Shown here piece by piece: positions 15,495 through 30,443 of a DNA stretch of 64,000 nt. Each line of letters starts with the position of its first letter. Position 1 is the stretch's first letter. The stretch comes from Osedax fenrisi. Lineage: Eukaryota > Annelida > Polychaeta > Sabellida > Siboglinidae. Both the position numbers and the translations under genes were made by a program. A model generated the notes under the pieces. The model saw only the letters and a program-made list of their open reading frames with translations. It was not told where the DNA came from and did no database searches. The stretch is from NCBI GenBank assembly GCA_964019155.1, contig OZ025244.1, positions 42,152,282 through 42,216,281 of the forward strand, in the 5' to 3' direction.

Positions 15495-16892
15495 AAAATA
15501 ATCTAGCATTTATATTTATTTTGTTATCATATTATTTATTTTAGTAAATTGTGAATATTGTGATAAATAGTAATTAATAATATTCAACAATAACAACTTA
15601 TTTATTAAAAATTAATTTTAAAAATAATTTAAAAATTATATTTTATTTAATTTTCAGTGTGATATTAATAAATGTATCTATCTTCTAATAAAAACATATA
15701 GCCTATTGTTTCTATAAGTAGCTGCATTATCCTAGTTTCTCAATGTATGTACCTACATATATTTGTACCTATTTATAAATATTAAAAACTAAACACCCAT
15801 ACGATCTCAATTCAGCAATAATTATATTCATTCTTTTTTTCATCCAATAAGAAATATCCCCAACATCTCCATCTAGTTAAAAACCATCCTTTAAAATACT
15901 GATTGTTAAAACCTAATAACAATTTTAAAAATAATTAAAAAATAAATCCAAACTCAACTTATCACTTCTCAAAAAAACCGCCCAATATTCAATTATGAGT
16001 ATTCTCTAATAATCTTTAACGAGTTTCCAATAACTTAATTCTTTACATAACAATTTCTTAATTCGTAATATTCCTATAATTTCCTAATTACAAATTTTCG
16101 CTTTAAATCCAATGAAATGGACCTTCTATGATATATACGATATATTACATAAGTAGATAATAGTAGATAATTCATTCATATTTAACATGATTAATAACCG
16201 ACTCATTATTAATCGCCTTTAATCAATAGGTATATGTTTCACCATCATTAGATAAATTCATTTAAATCGCCTTTACCCGTATCTATTAGATCTCATTTCT
16301 CACCAACCATGACTATCATTTATGTCATTCCTTGATGATCGATACATTGACTTATTATTTTCTATATATATTCCAATATTCTTCATTATACCAAATTGCT
16401 ACCATCCATATCATATACCACCAGCCTACACCGATAATATTTAATCATGTATTAACTGCATTGATCAACACATACATGCTTGCTAAACCACGATTCTATG
16501 AATCATTAACCTTTCTAACTAATAATTAGATTAAAGAATTATTTCGCATAAAAAGTAGTTATTATTAATCCATACTATCATATTAGAATAAAGAATTAAT
16601 ACGTATAAAATTATGGTTACGATCCATGGATAAATCTACTGAAAAAGATAGAAATGAACGTTATTTAATCTTTGCTAGAGATTTATTAATGTTTGAAGAA
16701 AAATTATTCGAGGTAAAATAATTAAATATGAAGTTAATATTTATATTTTATAATTATTAATTTATTATTTATTTTATAATATAGATAAAAACGAGTCAAA
16801 GAGAAGATATGAATCAAGTTAAGAAGTTTGAACAAATGGATATAAGAATTCTAAATACCCATTATCCATTCGTTAGTTTTTTTAAATATATA

Positions 16893-16950
<58 letters not shown>

Positions 16951-19900
16951 TGAAATCAGTTTATATATAAAGTCTAAGGAGGATCAGTGAAAGCGATAAG
17001 CTTTATTGATTCGATACCTCCTGACAGTATTTGCAGTAATACATATCATCATATTATTTCGGATAAACATAAAAAAAACATAATAAAATAATAATTCAAT
17101 TTTATTATTAAATAAAAATAAAATAAATGACAATGAAGTAAAAATTAGTGGTATAACCCCCTATGTGTATACATTAGGGGTATAACCCTAAAATATGTAA
17201 TAAGAAAAAATACATTTTTATACAATATTAAAATTAATTTTAAAAAAAATAGTATACATTTACTAAACTTAATTAGCAGCAATGATGTATCGAATCATGG
17301 AAGAATATAAGTGGTGACAAATTATACATAGATATGAGGACTAGGAATGCCCGTAGACGCACATTTGATGTGAAATCAACTATAAGAAATCAGTAAATCT
17401 ATAGTGAGACGTGCAATGACGCCACATTCCTGCCAAATATAAACATACAGATCGATTAAGGTAGCCACAATCAATACAGTGCAACATAACTACAGTAAAT
17501 TTGTCACATTCCAAACTTTCATGTATTAATATTCATATATAAGATAATATGTATTTAATGTATGTATAATAAATTTAAAAAGTAAAATAGAAAAAAAATT
17601 AAAAATAATGTTTACAAATAAAAAAACTATAAATAAATACAATTTTATTTTATATACATTTTATAAATAATACTATTTTTTTAATAAATAAAAAAATTAT
17701 AATACTCTTTAACTAAAATTTTGATACTTTTTTTTCGAATTGTAATACTGTTTTATTAATTTTTATTGTAATACTATTTTTATTAAATATATATTTTTTA
17801 AAACTGTTTAAATATATTTATCTAAAAATTATTTTGTTAGGGCTATATTTCAAAATATTTATATTGTTTATAGAAGTAATTTTTAAATCATTACCAAACA
17901 TTATATTATTATACAGTTTTGGACCTCTAAAAAATATATAGTATTTTGAAATTAGGTTGTTCTCATGAGTGGTAAAATAAATTTTTTATTAAAAATAAAA
18001 TATGATATTAATTAAAATCATTATCATAATTTTCATAAATAAGATTATAGAGACATAATATATTTCTACTTATTAATAGGTCGCCAAATTTTAAAATATA
18101 ATTATGTTTGAATATATCATTTATATGTGACATACCTATTAAAGGCATAAGTTTGCTATCAACAATATTGTTGTTTATTATACGTATAGCTTTTTTTTTA
18201 TTATAATTAATGAATTATATATTTTTATAGTTATTACCGCATATTTCAATACCATAAGAAATGTTAGATAAAAAAATAATTATATAATAAAATAAAGTTT
18301 TTTATATTGAAAAAGGATATTTTTTTAAAATATATCATTATTTTCGATAATTTAATACATAACAATCAATATGTAATGAATATTTAAGTTTAATATCAAG
18401 AGTAATACATACACATTTATAATAGTTTACTAATTCAATATCCAAATTATCTATTTTTATGATATTCATAATAATTGTATTGAAATAAATCGATATTTTA
18501 GTTTTCTCTATGTTCAATTTTATGTTATTAAGAGTGAACCAATGAACAAGTTTACCTACATATAACTTCATATTTTCACCTAATTTAAAATCATAATTTG
18601 CAAAAATAGATAGTGAGGTGACATCGGCATATACATTTAAATTAATGCTATACTTATCGTTGAAAATATTAGATATATCATTTATATAAATAATACAATA
18701 TAAAGGACCTAAAAATGATAATTGAGGAACACCATATCTTATATATCATTCGGATGAAAAATTATTATTAATGTTTGTTATGGTTTTTTATCTAGTAAAT
18801 AACTTTTTTGTTATCAAAAAATACAGTAGCTATTTTTTATTTGCATTAAGTTTGGAAAATATAAAATGTTGTAAATTTATATGGTATACTGTGGTGTTAG
18901 ATTTTTCTATGAATCCATATTGATTTGTATTTATAATTTTATTTTTAATTATGAAATCTCGCATTCTATTATAAATAATGTTTTTAAATATTTTTCCTAT
19001 TTGCGGTGATAACGAAAAAGGTCTATAATATATAATTTTATTTCTGTCATTACCTTTATACATAGGTTTTATAGTCGAAAATTTCAATTTGATTTAAATC
19101 TATTTACGGTAGATACCTTATAGATATTAAGTATATTAAATATTACAGAATGATCTGAATGTTCTGTATTAATAACACCATTTAATAAATCTAGATTACT
19201 ATTTATTAATGTATTATCAATCAATGTTTTTTGCGATGTTTTCAACCGAGTGGGTATATTAATTTAGTACTGAGTAAACCTAGTTGTGATAACATATGAT
19301 TAAAATAGAAGTATGAGAATTAAAAATATCTAAAAAGTCAATATTAAAAAAGTCACCAAAAATTATAAATAAAATCATTAAAAAGTATTAGAAAAAAAGT
19401 ATAAGAATTAGGTAATCTATTTAACCCACTAAATATGAGTGGTTTAGCCTTATTTTTTAATTTTAATCTAATACTGATTATTTCAATATTATAATCAATA
19501 TTAATTGATAAATTATTTAATGAAAAGCAGTCTGAATATTTTTTTTGTACAAATCAAAATACTACCACCTCTTTTTATTTTTAAACGGACGGTTTGAAAG
19601 ATATTCTAATTTTTTAGATAAATTGATGGATTATCTTCATCAGTCAACAACGTTTCAGTAAATATTAAAATATCTGGTTTAACTATTAGAGTATCCATAC
19701 AAATTATACAACTAAATACTATAATAGAAAATCAAAATAAAATAATATTAAATTTAACAAATATTAATTTAGAAAATATCAATATTATAACAAATATTAA
19801 TCTGACGATATTAAATAATCTAATAGAAATTAAAAATCAAATACAGTTTAATCAAATAACCATGCAGGATCCCAATAAAACCTTAGAAGAGAATACTAAT

Positions 19901-21125
19901 AATAATATTATTAAATACTCTGATATTGTTAAAATTGACTTACCCTCATCCTCTTCTACCGCGACTACTCCTAAGCCTCCCACAACTATCTATTCTTGCT
20001 CATCCAAACCTTCTATTGTAATCGAACATGTTTACTTGCCAATAGTAACTTAACATATATCAAATCACTATTTTGTTCACCTTTGTCTTGATCCCAACAC
20101 TATTTCGGACTAAAATTATGCTTCCTTATCTCTGAATTAACTTCTATTTGATTATTCCTTGACGCAACATATTCGTTTTCAAAAACCCAGACCAAGCATC
20201 TTCGTTAACAATTTATTAATTTAAAAAAAATTCAAAAATGTCCAACATATTTCCAAAAAATTAAAAAAAAATATTTCAAAAAATCGTCGCCAAAATTGTA
20301 CATGACAAAAAATCATTTTAATGGCAAAAAGTAAATTTTTATGCATTAACAAATTTGTTTATAAACTTTCATTATTGCGAGAGTCTCAATATAATGAAAT
20401 ATCGCAAAATTTAAATCACTATTCATGTTCCATCATATCGTACTTTCACCTTCCATTTCATCATACTACAATCTACTGTCAAGTTCCATCATATATATTA
20501 TCTGTATATCATTTTATTGTAATATTGATTTTATAGCGAGCATATTTTATGTTACGAAACCAAATTAATCCCTTTTCATTTATTTCGAAACCAACATATA
20601 GAATTTTTCGGATGTTTCGAAACCACAAATGTCGGTTTCATTTGAATCACTAATATATACATATATATAATTTAAAAGATAAATAAAAAGATAAGATAAA
20701 TTGATAGATAAAAAAAACTTGTCTGAGCAATTTATATTTTTAATATAAATTACATTATAATATAAATTAATATTATATACAGTATAAAATGTTTTATAAT
20801 TTAAAGATATTTTAATATTATATAATCTTAAAAGTTTTATATTATATAAACGATATTTTTAATATGTAAACATATATTGTAAATATTTTATCGTTAGTAT
20901 ATTATATTATATTTTTTTTATTTTGATAAAATTTTATAAGATTAATCAATATTCAGAAACTAGTTTTTTCTTTTATATATTTTCTTATTTTCGTATACAT
21001 AATTTGTATAATATATTATGTAATTGTATATAATAATAAATAGATTGATATAAGGTATCACAAAATAAAATAATAAAAATAATATAATTTAGAATTAGTT
21101 AATTAACTAATTCAATAATATAATA

Positions 21126-21162
<37 letters not shown>

Positions 21163-21432
21163 CTTTTAAATTATAATATTATATTAATATTAATAATTAT
21201 ATAAATTTATTTTATTAAAAATGTTATTAACAAAAATAATGTATTTATTTGTAGATTAATTGGATTACTTTTATTAGTAATATATTATCAGTAGTAAATA
21301 AAACTGTTAATGAAAATGAAACTATTTTTATTTATAATATTAATTATTTTGAAAGATTAAATACACTGATCATAGAAAAATTGAAAACTGTCTCGGGAAA
21401 GAAGTAAGTGACATTATAATTAGTATATAATT

Positions 21433-21473
<41 letters not shown>

Positions 21474-22710
21474 CTTAGATAAACAGATAAATAGTTTATT
21501 TATATATTATTGATATGAATGAAAATAATAAGAAATACGAGTGACGAAAAAAAATTATAGTGTACATAAATACGAAAATATGTTTTTATTTTTTAATTTA
21601 AAACCTTCATTGAATATGTAGGGATATCTAAATAATTTAATTATGAAATACCATTATAAAATATTTAGTTAAGTCATTTTATTTATTTAGAAATCCTAGG
21701 TCGGATAAATTTAGAATATGCTTATGGATATATACGTATATCAAATAATTTGTTAGGCATACATGTATTTACTAATAATTAACGTAGATTGGAGTGTTAT
21801 ATGCATATAAAACTCCAATCTACGTTAATTATTAGTAAACCCTTGAAATGTTAGCAGTATTATTTTTTACTGAAAGATGTTAAATTTGATGACGTTTTTA
21901 TATAATATTGTTAATTTAATGATATGTATATTATCTAAATAAACATATTAAACCACTCTATTATATATTAGTAATTAACACATAGTTTTCATAATATAAA
22001 TATTATTTCAAACCATTTTTTTACATGTTAAATAATTTTTTTATACGAATTTTATTACAAATTATTCATTATTTAAAATAAAATCATATGTAAATGTCCC
22101 TTCATGTTGTATTTACTAAAACGAATTATATATACATTATTATAATATGAATTGGTATAATATTAATTATTATAATATTAATTGGAATTTTATTAATAAT
22201 TACATAATTAATTAGTATAATATTAATTAGTATAATATTAATTGCTTATATTTCTAGTTTATATTATCTAGTTATTCGAAATCTACTGTAAATAAATATT
22301 TATGTAGTTGTGTATATAATAAATAATGTACTTATACAATATAACATATTATTTTACGTAGTTATCTAATAATATAATTAATACATTTTAAAAATATAGA
22401 CTATTGTACTTGTATATACATTGGTACTCTTCAGGAAAAATATCAAGAGAATTCTTTCGAAGAGAAAAACGACGAGGTAATAACATATTTCATAATTAAT
22501 AATATATAGTATTCAGTGATTTATGTAGCGTTATATGTTATGCATTAATAATAGATTGTTTTTAATATACATATATATATATATATATATTCTTATAATA
22601 GTATGCTAACAATTTATTATTTAAAAACAGATGTATGTATAGACTATACACTATATATTGATAATAACATTCATTTTTAAATATAAATAAATATTTGAAT
22701 TCACATATAT

Positions 22711-22750
<40 letters not shown>

Positions 22751-25700
22751 ATATATATACATAAATATTATTTAAATACTAAAATTAGATGATGGCATTT
22801 ATTGCGCAAGTAAAACTGTAGAAATGATGGGCTATGCAGTAGATTCATTGAATCCACCTAATATTCTAAATGATACTATATATGAGGTTATAAACCTAAA
22901 CATATTGAAATTAAAAGATATATATATATATTCAATAATACAATTTGTAATGTTGATACCTAAACTAATAATATTTGTTAATCTAGATTAACGAGATATA
23001 TATGTCAGTGAAAAAAACATATATTAATAAAATACAAAATAGTTCGTTGTTAGATGAGATTAGTAAAATGGAATTATTAGACAAGGTATACTATATAATA
23101 TATACATATTTATATATATAAATATATCTATATATATATATATATATAATTAATATTATATGCTGATTACTCTTATATTACAATGAATAATGCATATAAT
23201 AGTACAATAAATTATTTAAAAATATTGTCATACTGGTTCATTAACAATAAATTATAACTGCATATTAGCAAAACAAAAGTAATTTACTTCTATAACAATA
23301 TAAGTATTACCAAAATAAATGAAATAATAACTCTAAATAACCAAACCATTTACTGTGTAAATCAATATAAATTCATAGGGATTTACATTGATAATAAAAT
23401 TATAAAAAACATATCATTGAGCTAAAATATATTAATTCATTTATAATTGATACTAATACCCTATTTCTATTAAAAATACTCTAATATATTATAATTCGAA
23501 ACTATAGTTCCAAACTATATGTATTACCTCATAATATGGGGATTAAAATCAATAAAATTAATTATAAAAGTAATATAAATAAATTATTTATACAACAAAA
23601 AAAATTAGATTAATACGACACCTAATCATATACACAATACTTATAACTTATATAATACTGATTTGTTATTTAGAAAGTTGTCATTTAAAATATATATTAT
23701 TTAATTAATTACATATATCTTAATTGTATGCATAATGTATTTAATACAAAATTACCAAACGAAATAACAAATAAATTAATATAAAATAAATAATTACAAT
23801 TTAAGAAATAATGCAATTATAGAATACCTAAATATAAAACAAATAATAAACTTAACACAATAAATGTATATGGTATTAAAATTTGGAATGGATTAAATTA
23901 TACATGTAAAAACTTAAAATACAATGCATTACAAATATATAAAACTTGAATATTTAAATAAATATTAATTTCATTATTAATACTCGTTATTATAATTTTA
24001 ATATATATAGCAGTTAATATATGTTATATATATATATATTTACAAATTTTGTTGTATATATAATTGTTAATTAATCAAGTTTAATATTCTTAATTTTATC
24101 GCTGTAATATTATTGTAGTATTATATTATTGGAGATTACCCTCGCTGTGAGTATAGATTACAAGATAATATCTGGTACTCTCCTTTGAGCATACATTGTA
24201 TATACCGCAGTAAATAGAAGACTCACTCTTTTGGTCTCGAAAAACTTCATTTTTCAAAGTGTTAAAGACATGGTCGACAGCTAGTTTTTCAGAAGGTTTT
24301 AGAAACATTTTTTGGAAACACATTTTTGACAAATAGGTATCAAATACATTTATTAAAGACCAGCTTAATATATAATTATAAAACATATATAAAAGAGTAT
24401 AAAATAATCTAAAAGTCTTTTATAGCTATAAGAATATAGTTAAGAAATCCGAGAAGATGTTTTTACTTTTTTTTACAAAATTATTGATTTAAAGAATTAA
24501 TAATATTTAATAATAATTATATAGATTGGCACGACTGACGACCTATTTATAAATTCAATAAGTTAGGTGCAATTTTTTAGAGTGGCATGATAGATGACCT
24601 CTTTAATAATTCAAAACAACACGAGACCTCTATATCAGCTCGATATTGCATACAAACTCTTTAACAGATTGGCGTTAAGTGGCATGCATCTGTTATGATA
24701 ATAGATATTTTGAATATGAAAAAATATTATTATACAACGTTTAATTTAAATTTAAATAAGAATTCTCTTTATAACATAATTAAATTTCATTGAGGATTTA
24801 TTTAATTGTCAATAATTGATAATACTAAAATTTACTAATAATCATAATAATAATTATATAGAGTTACCTCTTACTACGTTAACATATTCTCAGGGTAAAA
24901 ATAGGGTATAGACCCTATTTGTTGTATCTACAAGCCATTCTCCTTCCAATTTATTTGCCATGCCACTTAACTTCCTATCTATAGGTAACCTCTCTTCTCG
25001 TCCAAACATCAACTGAAATGGGGAATAGCCAGTCGTCGTATGTTTCGTTATATTATAATAGTAAACTACCCTTTGCAAATGTTTTGGCGATTTTCTTTTT
25101 TCTTCTACACTTAGTACTCTTAGCAGACTTATTATCGTCCTATTCATCCTCTCACATTGCCCACTACCCTTGGGATGATATGGAATCGATCTACTTTGTT
25201 TTATACCAAATAAATTACAAACTTCCTTCACCAAACCTACCTGGAAATTACGTCCTTGATCGGTATGTATTCGTTCTGGTATTCCATAATCATATACCCA
25301 TTCATTTAAAAAAATCTTTGCTACGGTTTCAGCACTCTGATCTCGTGTTGGAACTGCTCTTACAAACTTGGTATATGCATCAGTCATTACTAATACATTT
25401 TCTCGATTATCTGTAGATTTATCTAAAGTTACGAAATCTAAAAAAAGAAGTTCTAATGGTCTACTAGCCCCTAGATTACCTAATCTTATTATCGGTTTTA
25501 TTACTATTCCCTTGGACCTACTACATACCTCGCATTCGTTGACATACTTTCTTACATCTTCATATTTACCTTTCCAGGTATACCAAAGATTAACCCTCGC
25601 CATGGATCTCTCAATTCCCTGATGTCCATTATCATCATGTATCCCTTCTAATACTTCCTTAATCAATGACCTCGGTAAAACTAAAATTTTATCTCCCTCC

Positions 25701-28700
25701 TTACTGTTCTTATATAATATTCCATCCTCTAACTTATATCTCTCTACTTTCTCCCCTTTCTCTAATAACTCTATAATACTTAGTAACCCGCTTTCCTGCA
25801 TCTGTTTCTCCCTTAATGACTCTCTATCCATTTGACCTATTATTTCAATTTATTTCACAACCCCATCTTCTTCTACCTCTACATGTCTCACATCCAAATC
25901 TTCCTCATACATATTATTACTATCCTCTACCTCTGAATTACTATCCTGTTTTCTTGATAAGGCATCTGCTACAATATTTTGTTTTCCTGCTCTATATTTA
26001 AATGTAAGTTCAAATGGTGCTAAAAGATCCTTCTTATTTAATATGCAAGCAACTGCGCTATTATTAGTAATCACCTGACATTTAGATCCTAATAAGTAGT
26101 GTCTAAACTTATCTTATATAGCCCATACTACTGCTACAAATTCCAACTTTTTAGCTGAATAATTCGCCTCATTTCTCTCTCCCTTATTCAGTGATTTACT
26201 AGTATATGCTATTACTACCCTTTTTCCATCTATTTCTTGGCTTAATACTACCCCTAGCCCTCTATCCGATGCATCTGTCTCTACTGTAAATGGTCTATCA
26301 TATTTTGCTATTCCTAATATTGGTGCACTCACTAATTTGTCCTTCAGTGCTTCCATCGTCTGGTCACATTCCTTATTCCACCCTATCAACATTTTTTTAC
26401 TCCTAAACCTACTTACTCTCTTTTCACCTACACTCTTATCTATTCTATTCAACTCGTTTAGTGGAAATACAATTTTAGCAAATCCTTTGATAAACCGTCT
26501 ATAATATGAACATACTCCTAAGAATGATCTTAATTCCTTTAAATTTTTAGGGTTCTCCCACTCCACTATTGCTTTAGTTTTCTACTTAATAGTACTTATA
26601 CCCTTATTCGATATATTATAACCTAAAAAAACTACTTGTTCTATACAAAATGTACACTTCTTAATATTAAGTTTTAATCCAGCGCCCTCTAGCTTACCCA
26701 ATACTAGTTTTAAATGTTCTATATGCGATTCTACTGTAGGTGAGAAAACTAACACACCATCTAAATAGCATACAACTGACTCAAACATTTCATCCCTAAA
26801 TAAATTACTCATCATTCTTTGAAATGTTGCAGGGGCATTTATTAGTCCAAATGGCATACGTGTAAACTCATATAATCCCCACGGGGAACTAAAAGCTGTT
26901 TTATGTTGATCTGATTTATCAACTCTAATTTGATTATATGCTGATTTAAGGTATATACATGAAAAATATTTCGCACTACCTAATGCCTCTAATGAATCAT
27001 CAATACGAGGTATTGGATATGCGTCTTTAATGGTTTTTTTATTTAGTTTTCTATAATCGACACATAATCTAATCTCTCCACTACTTTTTCTAACTATTAC
27101 TAATGGACTCACAAATTCACTACTAGATTTCACTATTACCCCTTCCTCTATCCACTCATCTATCTGTTTTTTTACATCTCCAACTAATGATTTTATTATT
27201 CTCCTATACGGTTGTGCAACTGGCATTTCGTCTATCGTTCTAATCCTATGTGTTCCTACTGCTAAACCTATAATATTACCCTTTACATGAAATATACTCT
27301 TATATTCAGTTATTAATTGCTCTACTTGTTTTCTAAAACCTCCTTTTAACCCTATATACTATATCTAGTGAATTACTCTCTACCCTATTTACTTTCCTAC
27401 TTATAATCTTCTTTAATTTTGTTTATTTATCCCCTAACCATACATATTCAAATTTCTCCAATATATTCATTCCAATTATACATAGACTATCTGTCTGAGT
27501 AACTACAAATATCACATCCTTACATTTCTTATTCCACATAAATGCGTCTACTTGTACCACTCCCATCGTTATTAATTTACTACCATTTGCTGTCCTCAAA
27601 TTACTCAACCGTTTATCCTCTATCAACTTTAGACCCCACTTCCTAACTAAACTTATAGGAATTATCGATACTTGACTACCTGTATCTACGATAAAATTGC
27701 TAATTCTACCCTCTATGCTACATAATACTACTGGACACTTACTCATACAGGACATTTAAACACTATATATGACTCCCCAGTCCCTGTTTACTGTGGAGGA
27801 TACCCGTTTCCCGATCCCCTAATTCTACACCATCTTGCTGAATGGCCTATTCCCCTACAATTATAACACCTCTGTTCTCTACTCCCACTATTATGATATT
27901 GTCTACGTGCCCCACTTCTATACCACTCTACCTCTCTCTTTAAATCTCCAACTTCCTTCCTCAATTTATCTGTATCCACTTGTTCTATTCTATAACACTC
28001 ATTATCTATCTCTTTTATCCCTCCATATCTATACTCAAACTCCTGTGCCGCTATCCTCAATTCCGTAAATGTTGCCTCCTTATGTGTATTCGATAATAAA
28101 TGGTATCTTAATTTGTCCTCCCTTACATTACTCCTAAATACTTCTGCCATTAAATCCTTCCACCCATCTACTTCCTTAACTCTCATTCCCAATCTAAACA
28201 ACTCATCCGAAAATTCCATTATACATTCTCCTACCCTCTGTTTCCTCCCTACTAACTCCCTTAATCTTTCCCCTTTAGACCCACACGACCCATCCCTATC
28301 TCTCAGTACTTTAAATATTTTGTTTATACACGTGACAACCTCTATTTGTGAGCATAATTCTAGTTTTGCCCCCCCTTGTATATGATATAGTATATACCCG
28401 CCTGCCTCAGTATCTCGTTTGGGAGGTCTACCCAAGGGTTTGGTGGATTCCTCAGTCATGATAAGAAAAAAATATTTATAATTAAATTAAAGATAAAAAA
28501 AAGTAGCCCAGCAAATAATATAATACAACGCACTAACCCATTCGACGTCTTCAATTTCTCCCTCCAGTCGACAGCTCCAGTCGTTCGACACGTGGCCTTT
28601 TCTTCTGCTTCCGGGTCATATTCCCGCCGCTGTCACCAATGTAGTAAGGCCGGAATGCCTCTTTGTCGTTTTGTATTAAACAAAACGTAAATTGCTTTAA

Positions 28701-29173
28701 CAACTTTATTAAACCAAAAACCTAAAGAAATAGTAATAATAATAATACATGTAGTTTACATTAATGACATGAACCTTACCGTGTATATGTGGTTCGAATA
28801 ATGTAGTACATATAGCGTATACAATTTGAATGTTACAATTAGAATATAACTATACCTATACGTTACTATCAGAATATCAACTGAATGATGTCGCTGCACT
28901 AAACATTCTATGTTATAGGTGCACGACGCTAATTGGTTGATTCTACGTGATGCACTGATGCGTGATACGCCACGCTATATCGACAGATTAGTGCATTGTA
29001 TGCATATTCGCTGGGTCTTATATATTGCGTAATATCACTATATAACATATATAATTATAATACCTAATTATTACATGTAGATTGAAAATATATACCCAAT
29101 AATTGGATATCCTACTTTTATATTTAATGAAGAAAAACTTGATTATTATTATAAAGATGTTATTATAATTATA

Positions 29174-29216
<43 letters not shown>

Positions 29217-30405
29217 TATTTACTATAGTATATAATTTATAAAAATGATAAGATAATATAATTTATATGTATTTCACAATCGCATTTACTAATATAATTT
29301 AAGATAGAATATATTATTATTAAATAAATGAATTATTAAATATTTATTTTAGTTGGAAATAAAACCTCTCAACTATTATATTAACTATTATTCGAATATA
29401 AAATTCAAATATTTAATAAAATTAAGAAAATTTGGAGAACCATTATACATAAAAAAGTTGTATTATTATATTATATATATAATTTTATGTATAAAATATT
29501 ATATATGTTCCATGAGATATTTTAATATAATTTATAAACATTATAATAATATTGATAATTGATATATACATCTATAAATTAACAAACCTAGGTTTCTACA
29601 TTTAAGATAATAATGGCAATGTGTTTTATATATATAATTGCCAATATAATTTGATAATGTACAATGTAATGTATGCGTTTATATTATAAGATGTATAATA
29701 TAAATAAATTACACAACTAAACACATAGTAATAAAGTATCTATTTGTAGACAACTATTTTATTTGTAATATACCAAATTTAAAAGTAATTTAAAAATCAA
29801 CTATTAACAAATAAAACTTTTAAATATATTAAAATATAATTCTTATCTATTTAATATATTACTTATTGATGTTGTATTAATATTCTATCTTTATAATAAT
29901 ATTATTATAATATTAAAAAATAGATTAATTTTCATAATATAATATATTATATCATAAAATTATATAAATAATTAAATTATCTTCTAATCTTATATTTACA
30001 AAGTTGGATACCCGATTTTCGCGACACAAGTCCCTACTATTCACGAGAGTTTAATACGATTACCATTCCATATTCAATATTACAAGCTCCATTCTACTCG
30101 GCCCATTCCCCAACGTAAGTACATTATTTATATGATATGTAAAGTTGACCTATAATATTATATTAATAACTAGTTATGTAATATTTATAAAAGAAAATTG
30201 TATTTATATTTTAAATTAATTTAAATTTAATACATTATTACTTATTATATAATATTATGTAGAGACATTGCAGATATTATTAATATAAGTTTTGTAATAA
30301 TATTATTACACATATTAATTAATAAATTTATAATAATATACATGTATTCATTTTTAGTAAATAAATCTAAATTCAAACTAATTATACGAAATATAAGATG
30401 TTATA

Positions 30406-30443
<38 letters not shown>

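Larger units (their letters stand above)
16872..21254. other. Intron 8 of gene A with LINE debris
   Basis: Holds (TA)n at 16900-16946, an unassigned less AT-rich segment at about 16975-17520, the LINE at 17760-19690, the ORF1-like piece at 19689-20053, and a C-skewed stretch to about 20660 containing several ttcgaaacc words. No exon was recognised. Confidence 0.45.
24890..29047 (-). mobile_element. Ty3/gypsy provirus, 3'-truncated, dead
   Basis: On the - strand from high to low coordinates: 5' LTR 29047-28640, primer-binding region starting TGGTGAC next to it, gag, protease, RT, RNase H, integrase. It stops inside the integrase C-terminal region at about 24890. No 3' LTR was found below that point. 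Pol carries at least three in-frame stops (at about 26584, 26116 and 25852), the protease-RT link is broken, and the RT catalytic motif is YLDG instead of YLDD. It is antisense within intron 12 of gene A and shares its LTR family with the solo LTR at 8315-8678. Confidence 0.9.

Noticed and set aside
25018..28385. Several + strand open frames across the gypsy region
   Set aside because: They are opposite-strand shadows of the - strand gag, protease, RT and integrase.
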